Source: Neorhizobium galegae bv. orientalis str. HAMBI 540
GTDB taxonomy: Bacteria; Pseudomonadota; Alphaproteobacteria; Rhizobiales; Rhizobiaceae
Direction of reading: 5' to 3'
NCBI RefSeq assembly: GCF_000731315.1
Contig: NZ_HG938353.1
Location: 2,542,001 to 2,606,000 of the forward strand
DNA length: 64,000 nt
In this document: piece after piece, positions 25,699-35,153 of the stretch
How positions within the stretch are numbered: position 1 is the stretch's first letter
Layout: each line of letters opens with the position of its first letter
Translations under genes and position numbers: made by a program
The notes under the pieces: generated by a model
Told to the model about the DNA's origin: nothing
The model's input: the letters and a program-made list of their open reading frames with translations, nothing else
Databases searched by the model: none

Positions 25699-26082
25699 TC
25701 ATCCGAATTCCCGGTTAACAGCGGTCGCCTGCGACCAGACGGCGACCCAGCGGTCGTCCTGATACTCATAGCTGTCAGTGTGCCAGTAGCCGCTGAGGGG
25801 TACATGATGCCCACCGAAGATGACCTCTAGCTGCGAGCGATAGCGGATGACGGCCGCAGAACCATAAGCGCGTACCGCGATCTCCTCCGGCTCCCAGGAA
25901 AGGTATCTAAGTTGCCTGGCCGCAATCGCGCCGAGATATTGTTCTCGCGACAGGACAACGCCGATCGGCGTAATCAACTGGAAATCCGGCGCGTGATGGC
26001 GCTGCGCGGTAACGATATCGGCACTCACCAGGGCGCGCAGCCTGGCACGCTCGGCTTCACGAATACGCTCTTCTTCGATCAT
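25699..26082 (-). CDS. NTF2-like (DUF4440-type) protein
   Basis: A 127-residue protein with the SnoaL/NTF2-like cone fold pattern: an N-terminal helix (ERIREAERARLRALVSADIVTAQRHHAPDFQLITPIG), then alternating strands ending SYEYQDDRWVAVWSQATAV. Members are small enzymes or ligand-binding proteins, so no activity is assigned. The start MIEEERI lies close to a palindrome (26108-26136) shared with a divergent TetR gene, so this gene is probably the TetR target. Confidence 0.75.
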   Translation of the reverse strand: MIEEERIREAERARLRALVSADIVTAQRHHAPDFQLITPIGVVLSREQYLGAIAARQLRYLSWEPEEIAVRAYGSAAVIRYRSQLEVIFGGHHVPLSGYWHTDSYEYQDDRWVAVWSQATAVNREFG

Positions 26083-26107
26083 GTCGGCTCCTGGGAAACT
26101 TAAGTCA

Positions 26108-26136
26108 ATTAGACATATGGACAAAATATGTCTAAT
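26108..26136. promoter_or_regulatory. Operator palindrome between the NTF2-like and TetR genes
   Basis: ATTAGACATAT-N7-ATATGTCTAAT is a perfect inverted repeat with 11-bp arms, typical of TetR-family operators. Further half-sites AGACA (26153-26157) and TGTCT (26171-26175) lie just before the TetR start. The region is much more AT-rich than the genes on either side. Confidence 0.75.
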
Positions 26137-26177
26137 CGTCTTTTGACGAAAAAGACAAGAAATGTCAATGTGTCTAG

Positions 26178-26774
26178 ATGAACGAAATCGACTCCAAATC
26201 GGCCCAGATCCTGGATGCCGCACTTCCCGTGTTCATCCGTTTCGGTTTTCGAAAGACGACGATGGCCGATATTGCCCGTGCGGCAGGAATATCGCGCGCC
26301 TCGCTCTATCTCTGCTTCAACAGCAAGGAAGAGCTATTCCGCGCCGGGTCGATACGTGCCCATTCCCAGACCATGAATGACGTCGCGAAAACGCTTGGTC
26401 GGTCAGGAACCATTTTCGACCGCATTTCGACCGCCATACTCGCCTTTCAGGATGGATTGATCGCTCCGTTCGGCGGGAGCGACAATGCTGAAGAACTGTT
26501 TGCGGCCAATATGGAACTGGCTCAGGACATCACGGCTGACGCACGAACGACGCTGCTGGACTTGCTGACGAAAGCATTGGCCGAAGCGGACAAGAATCGA
26601 GAAATTGACCTGACCGCTGTGGGAAACCAGCCCGCAGCTCTGGCGGCCCTGATCGCCGCCGCGATGGACGGGATCAAGCACGCACATGGCGTCGGGCCGG
26701 AATTCGAGCGCGGCACTCATCTGTTCATAGCGCTTCTGAAGCTGGCAACCACCTCATCCCAACTGCGCGCATAA
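26178..26774 (+). CDS. TetR-family transcriptional regulator
   Basis: A 198-residue repressor. The N-terminal helix-turn-helix reads ILDAALPVFIRFGFRKTTMADIARAAGISRASLYLCFNSKEELFRAG. The C-terminal helices form a ligand-binding/dimer domain. It is divergent from the NTF2-like gene, with an 11-bp-arm palindrome between them, so it probably represses itself and that gene. The inducing ligand is unknown. Confidence 0.9.
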   Translation: MNEIDSKSAQILDAALPVFIRFGFRKTTMADIARAAGISRASLYLCFNSKEELFRAGSIRAHSQTMNDVAKTLGRSGTIFDRISTAILAFQDGLIAPFGGSDNAEELFAANMELAQDITADARTTLLDLLTKALAEADKNREIDLTAVGNQPAALAALIAAAMDGIKHAHGVGPEFERGTHLFIALLKLATTSSQLRA

Positions 26775-26824
26775 AACTCTTCGCAATGGAAAGCCCGCCC
26801 GGACAGTCCGGGCAGGCAATACCT

Positions 26825-27202
26825 TCATTCTCGCCACCCCACCTCGACCAACACCCGGCCGGGCGCTAGGCAGTAGAAGAGGTACCCGCCGCGCATCTCT
26901 CGCGGCTCCCCCACCAGTTCGGCATCGCCCTCCTTGAGTTCCCGGTAGAGCCTATCGACTTCGGCTCGCTCCCGCTGGATGAAACCGAGATGATAGGTGA
27001 CGACCCCGAGCGCCTGCTGCTCGGCCCCGCCGAATTTTTCGACCGGCCGGCTGATGACGATTTCGAGCCCGGCATCGTCGGTAAGGATGGCAAGGCCATT
27101 CCCACCGCGCGTCTCACGCAGAGTCAGGCCGAAATGCCGGACGAGGAAGGCAGTGGTTGCCGCAACGTCGGCCACGTGGATATCGATATGGTTCATACGC
27201 AT
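26825..27202 (-). CDS. VOC (glyoxalase/dioxygenase-fold) protein
   Basis: A 125-residue vicinal-oxygen-chelate protein with the paired beta-alpha-beta-beta-beta pattern: MNHIDIHVADVAATTAFLVRHFGLTLRETRGGNGLAIL and then VTYHLGFIQRERAEVDRLYRELKEG... ending RVLVEVGWRE. Candidate metal ligands are the early His, a middle His (YHLGF) and the C-terminal Glu. The exact reaction is not predictable. A start at 27196 is also possible. Confidence 0.8.
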   Translation of the reverse strand: MRMNHIDIHVADVAATTAFLVRHFGLTLRETRGGNGLAILTDDAGLEIVISRPVEKFGGAEQQALGVVTYHLGFIQRERAEVDRLYRELKEGDAELVGEPREMRGGYLFYCLAPGRVLVEVGWRE

Positions 27203-27418
27203 CGTTTTCTCGCAAGGTTACCCCGGCGGTACGCGACGTGAAAAAAGCCACGAGAATCCGCCGAGAGCGGCACGGGATGTGCCGTTTCTCGTCGCGGGTT
27301 CTCAACGGTGGACCGAAGGATCAGAGCTTCCTTGCGGAAGGGGCCGTGCTTACCATATCCGGCCCTGCCTTTTTCGACGGAAGAGCTTTAACACAAGGCG
27401 GCTCGGGCGCTCAAGCCC

Positions 27419-29098
27419 TCAGAAGAGCCCCTCCACGAACCCATCCTCGTTCAGAAAGATGCGTTCCGCAGACGGCACGCGCGGCAGTCCGGGCATGGTC
27501 ATGATTTCGCCGGTGATCGCGACGACAAAACCGGCGCCGGCCGAGAGCCGCACCTCGCGCACATGCACCACATGCCCCTCCGGCGCGCCGCGCAGGGCGG
27601 GGTCGGTCGAGAAGGAATACTGCGTCTTGGCGATGCAGATCGGCAGGTCGCCATAACCCTGCTCCTCCCAGGCCTTCAGCTGGTCGCGCACGCCCCGGTC
27701 GGTGGTGACTTCACCGGCGTGATAGATCTTCGAGGCGATGATCTCGATCTTTTCGAGGAGCGGCAGGTGATCGGGATAGAGCGGCTGGAATTTTGCCTGG
27801 CCGCCCTCGGCAAGCTCGACCACCTTGTTGGCAAGCTCCTCGATGCCCGCGGAACCCTCAGCCCAGTGCCGGCAGAGGATGGCATCTGCGCCGTGCCGCG
27901 CCACGTAATCCTTGACGGCGGCGATCTCATCCTCCGTATCCGAAGTGAAATGGTTGATGGCGACGACGACCGGCACGCCGAATTTCCGCACATTGGCGAT
28001 GTGGCGGCCGAGATTGGCCGCGCCGCGCTTCAGCGCCTCGACATTCTCCCGGCCCAGACCCTCTTTTTTCACCCCGCCGTTCATCTTCAATGCCCGCACC
28101 GTGGCGACGATGACGGCCGCATCCGGCTTCAGCCCCGCCTTGCGGCACTTGATGTCGAAGAACTTTTCGGCACCGAGATCGGCCCCGAAACCTGCTTCCG
28201 TCACCACATAGTCGCCGAGCTTCAGCGCCGTGCGCGTGGCGATCACCGAATTGCAGCCATGGGCGATATTGGCAAACGGCCCGCCATGCACGAAGGCCGG
28301 ATTGTTTTCCAGCGTCTGCACCAGGTTCGGCTGCATCGCGTCCTTCAGCAGCACCGTCATCGCCTTGTCGGCCTTGAGGTCGCGGGCAAACACCGGCGAG
28401 CGGTCGAACCGGTAACCAATGACGATGTCGCCGAGCCGCCTTTCGAGGTCCTTGAGGTCGGCCGCCAGGCACAGGATCGCCATCACCTCCGAGGCGACGG
28501 TGATGTCGAAACCGCTCTCGCGCGGAAAGCCGTTGGCGACGCCGCCGAGCGAGACGACCGTCTGGCGCAACGCCCGGTCGTTCATGTCCATCACCCGCCG
28601 CCAGCTGATCCGCCGCGTATCGATGTTCTCGGCATTGCCCCAGTAGATATGGTTGTCGATCATCGTCGACAGCAGGTTATGGGCGGACGTGATGGCGTGG
28701 AAATCGCCGGTGAAATGCAGGTTGATGTCTTCCATCGGAATGACCTGCGCATACCCGCCGCCGGCCGCCCCGCCCTTGACCCCGAAACAGGGGCCAAGCG
28801 ACGGCTCGCGCACGCAGATGACGGCCCTCTTTCCGATCCGGTTCAGCCCGTCGCCGAGGCCCACGGTAGTGGTTGTCTTCCCCTCACCCGCCGGCGTCGG
28901 GTTGATGGCGGTCACGAGGATGAGCTTCCCGTCCTTCTTTCCCGAAAGCGACGCGATGAACTCCGCCCCAACCTTCGCCTTGTCGTGGCCATAGGGAGCA
29001 AGCGCCTCGACGGGAATCCCCAGCTTCGCGCCGATCTCCGCGATCGGCTTCTTTTTCGCGGCACGGGCGATTTCGATGTCGGATCTGACCTCTGCCAT
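27419..29098 (-). CDS. fhs: Formate-tetrahydrofolate ligase
   Basis: A 559-residue enzyme making 10-formyl-THF from formate, THF and ATP in one-carbon metabolism. It shows the P-loop [54 protein letters not shown] and [13 protein letters not shown], all diagnostic. The length is typical. No purU, folD or formate dehydrogenase gene is adjacent. It appears monocistronic, with its promoter in the 29099-29213 gap. Confidence 0.97.
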   Translation of the reverse strand: MAEVRSDIEIARAAKKKPIAEIGAKLGIPVEALAPYGHDKAKVGAEFIASLSGKKDGKLILVTAINPTPAGEGKTTTTVGLGDGLNRIGKRAVICVREPSLGPCFGVKGGAAGGGYAQVIPMEDINLHFTGDFHAITSAHNLLSTMIDNHIYWGNAENIDTRRISWRRVMDMNDRALRQTVVSLGGVANGFPRESGFDITVASEVMAILCLAADLKDLERRLGDIVIGYRFDRSPVFARDLKADKAMTVLLKDAMQPNLVQTLENNPAFVHGGPFANIAHGCNSVIATRTALKLGDYVVTEAGFGADLGAEKFFDIKCRKAGLKPDAAVIVATVRALKMNGGVKKEGLGRENVEALKRGAANLGRHIANVRKFGVPVVVAINHFTSDTEDEIAAVKDYVARHGADAILCRHWAEGSAGIEELANKVVELAEGGQAKFQPLYPDHLPLLEKIEIIASKIYHAGEVTTDRGVRDQLKAWEEQGYGDLPICIAKTQYSFSTDPALRGAPEGHVVHVREVRLSAGAGFVVAITGEIMTMPGLPRVPSAERIFLNEDGFVEGLF

Positions 29099-29214
29099 AG
29101 CTTCGCTCCCCGTTCATTGGACGAACCCAAATATGCCCGTTTGGTTATGATTAGCGGGGGAAAGGCAATGTGTGAATAGCGGCGGGGCGGCCAGCCACAA
29201 CTTCTCCCGGACAA

Positions 29215-29246
29215 AGAAAAGGGCGGCGCGATTTCTCGCACCACCC
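29215..29246 (-). terminator. Terminator of the TonB-dependent receptor gene
   Basis: On the minus strand GGGTGGTGCGA-GAAA-TCGCGCCGCCC forms an 11-bp RNA stem with two G-U pairs and a GAAA tetraloop, followed by TTTTCTTTG. It lies 30 bp past the receptor stop codon. Confidence 0.85.
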
Positions 29247-29275
29247 TCCCCAGGCGCCCCCGCCGTTGGATTGGT

Positions 29276-31519
29276 TCAGAACCGCTGAGTCAGAGAGAGT
29301 TTGAACGACCGGCCAGGTTCGGAATAGAAGGCAACCGGCTGGTTGGTGCCGCTGGTGGTGTTGGGATTGATGCCGCGCACACCAACCGCGTTATAGTATC
29401 GCGTGTCGAAGATGTTGTAGACGCCAGCCTGAACCCGAAGCCCCTTGGCCTGTTCTGGCTCCCACCAGCCCGTCAGGTTGGCGATCCCGTAGCCGGGCGC
29501 CTCGAATGTGCTGCTCTGTCCGTCAGGACGCATACCGCTAGAGAAGATTCCGGTCAGCTCAGTGCCCCATGATTCCTGATTGTAACCAATACCGAGGATC
29601 GCCTTGAACGGCGCGACAGTCCGGATGTACTCATTTGTATCGGTATCTCTGCCGAAAGCGTAAGCCAGCGAGGCATGCGTGAAGAAGCCATTGGCAAATT
29701 CTTTGCGAATCTTGGCCTCTACGCCGGAAATCTCGACACTGGCGCGGTTACGATAGGTGAAGATCGATCCTGGCCCAAAAGGAGGGAACGGGCTTGCCCA
29801 CAGTGTCGTGGTTTCGGTGACCTGGTCGATGAAGTTTTTGTATCTGTTGTGGAATAACGTAAGCTTTCCAGTAAGGTCGGCATCCGTGTAAGTCGCGCCG
29901 ATTTCGAAGCCATTGCTGGTTTCCGCTTTCAGGGTGGGATTGCCCACCACCGCATAGCCTGCCGTCGCGATGTTCGGGAACATCAGATACAGTTCGTTCA
30001 TGGTCGGGGCGCGATACGCCATGGACCACTGCGCAAACAGCTGCACTTCCGGCGTCAGATCGTATGTTGCGAGCAGCTTCGGGGAGAACCGCGAGCCATC
30101 GTTGGCGGTCGGAATGCCAAGCGGACCGTAGCCGGTATTGCCCGCCAGAGACGCATCCGGGTCGTAGCTGTAGGCATCGAACCGGATACCTGGCGTCAGC
30201 GTGAAGCCGCTGTTGCCGAAAGCCATCTGGTCTTCGAGATAGATGCCGAGCGACTTGCCTGTGATATCCGGCATGTCGGATTCAGATGCCGCGGTCGAAC
30301 CGGCCGTGTTGGCAAAAAGATACTCGTTGAAATACTGTAGCGAAGCACTGCCACCGAAGCGAACGGTATGGCCGATGCCGTCGGTGGCGAAATCGGATTC
30401 CAGTCCGCCAGTGATACCATAGGCATTGTTCTGCATGCTGTCGTTGCGGATATAAGTGGTACCGTTGTTCCGGAGGCTGCCCGAACCGGATTCCTGCGCA
30501 AGGCGCTGCCAATAGAGCGAAAAATTGGCGCGACTGACTGGAGAACCGGCTTCCGGCGCCTCGTATTCGTAGTCGAGGGATACGCGGTCGCGCTCTCTGT
30601 TTTCGTCCCCGCTATATTCGCCCGTCAAGTAGGAGGTGGGTGTGGTGCCGCCCCACAGCGTCCTCAAGTCGGTCTCGCTTTTCGACAGGAACCTTTCCGC
30701 GGTGATGCCGATGCGGTGGCCGCCCTCGATGTCGTGGCGGATCTTGACCATCAGGTTGCTCTGATCCGTGTCGGAGGGATTGGGAACCGTCCGGGTGGAT
30801 CCGTCTATATCCCTGACGCCGCGGTTGTCACGTTCTTGTCCATGCTTGTAGGAACCCTGGAAGAGGATCGAGGTATTGCCGATGTTCTTGGCAACCGCCA
30901 CAGAGCCCCCGACGCTCTTGTCTTCGCTGTCGGCATTTGCCTTCGCGACACCGCCCCAATCCTTGTCGTCGCCGATCAAGTCTTCGGGCTCCAGCGTGCG
31001 CAGGACCAGCGCGCCGCCGAGGGCGCCGGAGCCAACGCGGCTCGAATCCGCGCCACGGACCACGTCGACAGTAGAAAGCGAGGAGAAGTCGAAGGTGGAA
31101 TTGGTGCTGCTGAGGCCGGTCGTCGCCTGGCCTTCACGGGCGAAGTTCTCGAAATACTGGATCGGAATGTTGTCGACGAGCGTGACGACGCGAGCGCCGC
31201 CGAGGCCGCGGATGAACAGGCCGCCGCGCTGGCCGGGCTTGGTGTCGACATAGTCCACGCCGGGCTCGGTCGTTCTGCCGAGATCTTGCAGGTTGCCGAT
31301 ATCTTTCTTCCTGATCTCCTCCGCCGTCGTCGTGCTCGCAAGCGGCGTGGCCGCGGCCAAATTCCCCGCCTTCACCCGTTTCCCCTTGAGCACGATCGGC
31401 TTCAGCGTCGTGTCCGCCTGTGGCGGTGCGGCCTGCTGGGCGGCCGCACCGTGGGCGAGGGAAAACACCGCGAGCGCGGTGCAGGTGGTGAGGGTGGATC
31501 GCAGGCGCCGGGTGACCAT
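29276..31519 (-). CDS. TonB-dependent heme/hemoglobin-type outer-membrane receptor
   Basis: A 747-residue outer-membrane receptor. It has a signal peptide (MVTRRLRSTL... cut near HGAAA, residue 25), a plug domain (GLFIRGLGGARVVTLVDNIPIQYF, VDVVRGADSSRVGSGALGGALVLRT) and a beta-barrel ending in SFKLSLTQRF with the terminal Phe. The barrel carries MAYRAPTMNELYL (FRAP-like) and GNPTLKAETS (NPNL-like), hallmarks of heme receptors. However, I see no histidine between the two motifs, where the heme-ligating His usually lies. It should import heme or a related iron source with TonB-ExbBD, which is encoded elsewhere. Two IRO boxes upstream imply iron repression. Confidence 0.88.
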   Translation of the reverse strand: MVTRRLRSTLTTCTALAVFSLAHGAAAQQAAPPQADTTLKPIVLKGKRVKAGNLAAATPLASTTTAEEIRKKDIGNLQDLGRTTEPGVDYVDTKPGQRGGLFIRGLGGARVVTLVDNIPIQYFENFAREGQATTGLSSTNSTFDFSSLSTVDVVRGADSSRVGSGALGGALVLRTLEPEDLIGDDKDWGGVAKANADSEDKSVGGSVAVAKNIGNTSILFQGSYKHGQERDNRGVRDIDGSTRTVPNPSDTDQSNLMVKIRHDIEGGHRIGITAERFLSKSETDLRTLWGGTTPTSYLTGEYSGDENRERDRVSLDYEYEAPEAGSPVSRANFSLYWQRLAQESGSGSLRNNGTTYIRNDSMQNNAYGITGGLESDFATDGIGHTVRFGGSASLQYFNEYLFANTAGSTAASESDMPDITGKSLGIYLEDQMAFGNSGFTLTPGIRFDAYSYDPDASLAGNTGYGPLGIPTANDGSRFSPKLLATYDLTPEVQLFAQWSMAYRAPTMNELYLMFPNIATAGYAVVGNPTLKAETSNGFEIGATYTDADLTGKLTLFHNRYKNFIDQVTETTTLWASPFPPFGPGSIFTYRNRASVEISGVEAKIRKEFANGFFTHASLAYAFGRDTDTNEYIRTVAPFKAILGIGYNQESWGTELTGIFSSGMRPDGQSSTFEAPGYGIANLTGWWEPEQAKGLRVQAGVYNIFDTRYYNAVGVRGINPNTTSGTNQPVAFYSEPGRSFKLSLTQRF

Positions 31520-31638
31520 GACTGTCCTTTCAAACAGGGCACACGAAACCGTCGGCGCGCGCGAACGCACCGGAAGGCGGCGGCCCTTTTTCAATTCTGG
31601 CAAGAATGTGGCGGGAGGCAGAAGATGCCTTATTCATG

Positions 31639-31667
31639 CCATTAGAAAACATGAGTATTATTGTCAA
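31639..31667 (-). promoter_or_regulatory. Promoter of the heme-type receptor
   Basis: On the minus strand TTGACA (31667-31662) and TAATGG (31644-31639) are 17 bp apart. The -35 hexamer falls largely within the proximal iron box at 31652-31666, so a bound repressor would block RNA polymerase. Confidence 0.6.
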
Positions 31668-31693
31668 TTATTAAAACATGACTCTAATGATCA
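31652..31693. promoter_or_regulatory. Two tandem IRO (RirA-type) boxes
   Basis: TGA-N9-TCA occurs twice, at 31652-31666 (TGAGTATTATTGTCA) and 31679-31693 (TGACTCTAATGATCA). Both sit in a repeated context beginning AAAACATGA, with a 27-bp register. TGA-N9-TCA is the described iron-responsive operator bound by RirA in rhizobia. Regulation by RirA here is inferred. Confidence 0.65.
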
Positions 31694-31742
31694 TATTTAC
31701 GCGAGCCCGGTTCCATGGCAAAAATACAACAGGACCGAATGC

Positions 31743-31772
31743 AAAAAAGGCCCGGATCGCTCCGAGCCTTTT
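31743..31772 (-). terminator. Terminator downstream of putA
   Basis: On the minus strand AAAAGGCTCGGA-GCGA-TCCGGGCCTTTT forms a 12-bp stem with one G-U pair, followed by more T residues. It separates putA transcription from the heme-receptor promoter. Confidence 0.8.
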
Positions 31773-31870
31773 GGTTCTGGACAATCGCGCCATCTTCGGG
31801 GGCTAGAGATGGTCTGCCGCATCTGGCTCCAAAACCGCCCCCTGGCGCCTCGCTTGGGCTCGGCGCGTTC

Positions 31871-31923
31871 GACGCTCAAAACGCTTCACTGGAGCGTTTT
31901 GACGGCTAAGCCGTCGCGTCTCA
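31871..31923 (-). repeat. 3'-end repeat with hairpin, copy 2 (flush with the putA stop)
   Basis: This copy matches 16541-16592 with a few substitutions and one single-base indel. It includes CAAAACGCTTC/GGAGCGTTTTG (31877-31901) and a second hairpin GACGGCT-A-AGCCGTC, and runs into the putA stop codon at 31921-31923. Confidence 0.7.
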
Positions 31924-34900
31924 CCCTTCCCCGATCGCGATCAGGCTCGCATTCCCTCCAGCGGCAGCGGTGTTGACGGAGATCACCTGCTCTTCGGCAA
32001 ACCGCATCAGATAGGCAGGCCCGCCCGCCTTGAAGCCCGTGCCGGAAAGGCCGGAGCCGCCAAAGGGCTGGGTGCCGACCACGGCGCCGATCATGTTGCG
32101 GTTGACATAGACGTTGCCGGTGTCGAGCGCCTCCGTCACCTTGCGGATCGTCGCCTCGATGCGGCTGTGGATGCCGAGCGTCAGGCCGTAGCCAGTGGCA
32201 TCGATCGCCGAAAGCACCTTGTCGAACTCCTTTGCCTTCCAGCGCACCACGTGCAGGACCGGGCCGAACACTTCCTTGGTCAGCACAGCGGCACTGTCGA
32301 GTTCGATGATGTGAGGGGCGAAGAAATTGCCGGTCGCCGGCGCGCCTCCGGCATAACGTATCTTCTGTTTTTTGGCCCGCATGTCCGCGACATGATCGGT
32401 CAGCATCTTTGTCTGGTTCTCGTCGATGATCGGTCCGACATCGGTATTCTGTTTCGCTGGGTCGGCGAGATTGAGCTCGGCCGCCGCCCCCTCGATCATC
32501 TTCAGCATGCCGTCGGCGATATCCTCCTGCAGGAAGAGGATGCGCAGCGCCGAGCAGCGCTGGCCGGCGGAGCGGAAGGCGGAAACGACCACGTCGTCCG
32601 CCACCTGTTCCGAAAGTGCCGTCGCATCGACGATCATCGCGTTGATGCCGCCAGTCTCGGCGATAAAGGGCACGATCGGCCCATCCTTGGCGGCCAGCGC
32701 CCGGTTGATCGCATGCGCCGTCTTCGTGGAACCGGTGAAGGCGATGCCAGCGAGCTTGCTATGCGCGGTGATCGCCGAGCCGACATCCGGGCCGCCCGGC
32801 ACCAGCGCCAGTACCTCGGCCGGAACGCCTGCCTGATGGAACAACTTGATCGCCTCGTAGGCGATCAGCGGCGTTTGCGGAGCGGGCTTGGCGACGACCG
32901 TATTGCCGGCCACCAGCGCTGCCGAGATCTGCCCGAGGAAAATCGCCAGCGGGAAATTCCACGGCGAGATACAGCCGAACACGCCGCGGCCGCGCCAGAA
33001 ATGGCGGTTGTCCTCGCCGGTCGGCCCCGGCATCAGGCTCGGCATGGCGAACAGCTCGCGGCCCTTATCGGCGTAGTAGCGGCAGAAATCCACCGCCTCA
33101 CGGATTTCGGCAATCCCGTCGTCCAGCGTCTTGCCGGCCTCGGCGGCGAGAAGTGCCAGCAGCCGGTCGCGGTTTTCCTCCATCAGCCCGGCGGCCCGCT
33201 CCAGGCAGGCGGCGCGGATTTCCACCGGCTGGCGCGCCCAGGCCCGGAATGCCTTGGCCGCAGCCGTGAAGGCTGCGTCCACATCGGCCGGCGTCGCATC
33301 GCGCACGGTGCCGACGATCTTCGAGCGATCTGAGGGAGACCGAACCGGCTTTTCCTCCGCCCTGGAGGTGACGCCTGCTATCAGCGGCCCGGCCTTCACC
33401 TCGCCCCACGGCTTGGAAACGCTGGCCATCAGCCTTTCGAGCTCGACCCGGTGGCCGAATTCGAAACCGGCGCTGTTCTTGCGGCGGCCGTAGATGTCGG
33501 AGGGCAGCGGGATCTGTTTGTGCCGCGCGCTGATGCCGTCATCGAGACCGAGCCGCGCGGCCGGTCGTTCGAGCAGCTTTTCGACCGGCACCTGTTTGTC
33601 GCCGGCAACCGCCACGAAGGACGAGTTGGCACCGTTTTCGAGAAGCCGGCGCACGAGGTAGGCAAGCAGGTCGCGATAACCGCCGACCGGCGCATAGATG
33701 CGGCAGGCGATCCGGTCGTTGCTTTCGAGCAGGTCGTCGTAGAGCGCCTCGCCCATACCATGCAGCCGCTGGAATTCGAAGCCGGTGCGGTCGGGGCCGG
33801 CAAGTTCCAGAATGGTCGAGACGGTCAGCGCGTTATGGGTTGCAAATTGCGGAAAGATCCGCGCCCGCTTGGCGAGAAGCTGCTGGGCGCAGGCGAGATA
33901 GGCAAGGTCGGTCGCCGGCTTGCGGGTCCAGACCGGATAGTCCTCGATCCCCCGCTCCTGCGCCCGCTTCACCTCGGTGTCCCAATAGGCGCCCTTGACC
34001 AGCCGCACCATCATCCGCCGGCCATGGGTGGTGCAGAGCTGGTCGATATAGTCGATCACCTGGGGTGCCCGCTTCTGATAGGCCTGGATCGCCAGGCCAA
34101 ACCCGTCCCAGCCGGAAAGCGACGGGTCGGAGAAGGTAGCGGCGATCACGTCGAGCGACAGTTCCAGCCGGTCGGCCTCTTCCGCATCGACGGTGAAATT
34201 GAGCTGATGTTCCTTCGCCATCCGGGCAAGGTCGAGGAGATCCGGAACTAGCTCGGCCATCACCCGGTCATGGTGGGTGGCGAGGTAGCGCGGATGCAGC
34301 GCCGAAAGCTTGACGGAAATTCCCATCCGGTCGGGAAGTTGCCTACCCTTGCCGTGCTTTTTCATATGCGCGCCAATCGACTGGATCGCGTCTGCATAGG
34401 AGCGGAAATAACGCTTGGCGTCTTCGGCGGTGCGGGCGCCCTCGCCCAGCATGTCGAAGGAATGGCGGTAGCCTTTCTCCTCGCTCTTGGCGGCGCGCAC
34501 CAGCGCGTCCTTCATCGTCTCGCCGAGCACGAAATGGTGGCCGAGGAAACGCATCGCCTGCTTGGTGGCGGTGCGCACGGTCGGCAGGCCGACGCGCTTG
34601 ACGAGGCCGCGCAAAATTCCCTCCGGCGTCTCGCCTGGGCCGATGACGCGCGCCGAAACGGCAAGCGCCCAGGCGGATGCCGACACGAACCAGCTTTCGC
34701 CGGAGGCCTCATGGGTGCTCCAGCCACCTTCGCGCAGCTTGTCCTCGATCAGCCGGTCCTGGGTCAACGCATCGGGCACGCGGAGCAGCGCCTCGGCAAG
34801 CACCATCAGCGCCAGCCCTTCCCGCGTCGAAAGCCCGTATTCGCGCAAAAAGTCCTCGACGCCGCCGACCTTTCCGGCTCCGTCGCGGATGGCATTGATC

Positions 34901-35043
34901 ATCCGCCGCGTCCGCTGATCGATCGCCGCGTCCTGCGCCGAGGTGAAGCTGGTGCGGGCGGCGAACTGCCGGATCAGCCGGTCGTCGTCGCCGGCATAGG
35001 GCGCATTGAAGGGAATGAAGGGCTCGGTCAGAATCTGGCTCAT
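31921..35043 (-). CDS. putA: Bifunctional proline dehydrogenase/L-glutamate-gamma-semialdehyde dehydrogenase
   Basis: A 1040-residue enzyme that oxidises proline to glutamate. The FAD-dependent PRODH barrel spans about 150-480 (VRLVKGAYWDTEVKRAQ, ATHNALTV, FEFQRLHGMGEALYD, RIYAPVGGYRDLLAYLVRRLLENG). The NAD-dependent aldehyde dehydrogenase spans about 550-1020, with ISPWNFPLAIF, the Glu motif FIAETGG and the catalytic Cys in SAGQRCSALRIL. There is no N-terminal ribbon-helix-helix region, so it is not the trifunctional, self-repressing PutA. Control falls to the divergent putR. ATG 35043 lies 6 nt after GGAG. Confidence 0.96.
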   Translation of the reverse strand: MSQILTEPFIPFNAPYAGDDDRLIRQFAARTSFTSAQDAAIDQRTRRMINAIRDGAGKVGGVEDFLREYGLSTREGLALMVLAEALLRVPDALTQDRLIEDKLREGGWSTHEASGESWFVSASAWALAVSARVIGPGETPEGILRGLVKRVGLPTVRTATKQAMRFLGHHFVLGETMKDALVRAAKSEEKGYRHSFDMLGEGARTAEDAKRYFRSYADAIQSIGAHMKKHGKGRQLPDRMGISVKLSALHPRYLATHHDRVMAELVPDLLDLARMAKEHQLNFTVDAEEADRLELSLDVIAATFSDPSLSGWDGFGLAIQAYQKRAPQVIDYIDQLCTTHGRRMMVRLVKGAYWDTEVKRAQERGIEDYPVWTRKPATDLAYLACAQQLLAKRARIFPQFATHNALTVSTILELAGPDRTGFEFQRLHGMGEALYDDLLESNDRIACRIYAPVGGYRDLLAYLVRRLLENGANSSFVAVAGDKQVPVEKLLERPAARLGLDDGISARHKQIPLPSDIYGRRKNSAGFEFGHRVELERLMASVSKPWGEVKAGPLIAGVTSRAEEKPVRSPSDRSKIVGTVRDATPADVDAAFTAAAKAFRAWARQPVEIRAACLERAAGLMEENRDRLLALLAAEAGKTLDDGIAEIREAVDFCRYYADKGRELFAMPSLMPGPTGEDNRHFWRGRGVFGCISPWNFPLAIFLGQISAALVAGNTVVAKPAPQTPLIAYEAIKLFHQAGVPAEVLALVPGGPDVGSAITAHSKLAGIAFTGSTKTAHAINRALAAKDGPIVPFIAETGGINAMIVDATALSEQVADDVVVSAFRSAGQRCSALRILFLQEDIADGMLKMIEGAAAELNLADPAKQNTDVGPIIDENQTKMLTDHVADMRAKKQKIRYAGGAPATGNFFAPHIIELDSAAVLTKEVFGPVLHVVRWKAKEFDKVLSAIDATGYGLTLGIHSRIEATIRKVTEALDTGNVYVNRNMIGAVVGTQPFGGSGLSGTGFKAGGPAYLMRFAEEQVISVNTAAAGGNASLIAIGEG

Positions 35044-35153
35044 ATGCATCTCCGTTGCATTCTCCCCATAGCTGGAATTTCGTGGTGATTTCGGCGGATT
35101 TTTATGGCATTAACGAGACATATCGCGGCAATTTCAGCAAAATGTAGCGAGAT

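Larger units (their letters stand above)
31520..31920. other. Control region between the heme-type receptor and putA
   Basis: This 401-bp gap has no gene that I can support. From left to right it holds the receptor 5' untranslated region, its promoter and two iron boxes (31639-31693, strongly AT-rich), a terminator (31743-31772), and a repeat copy that ends at the putA stop codon (31871-31923). Confidence 0.7.
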
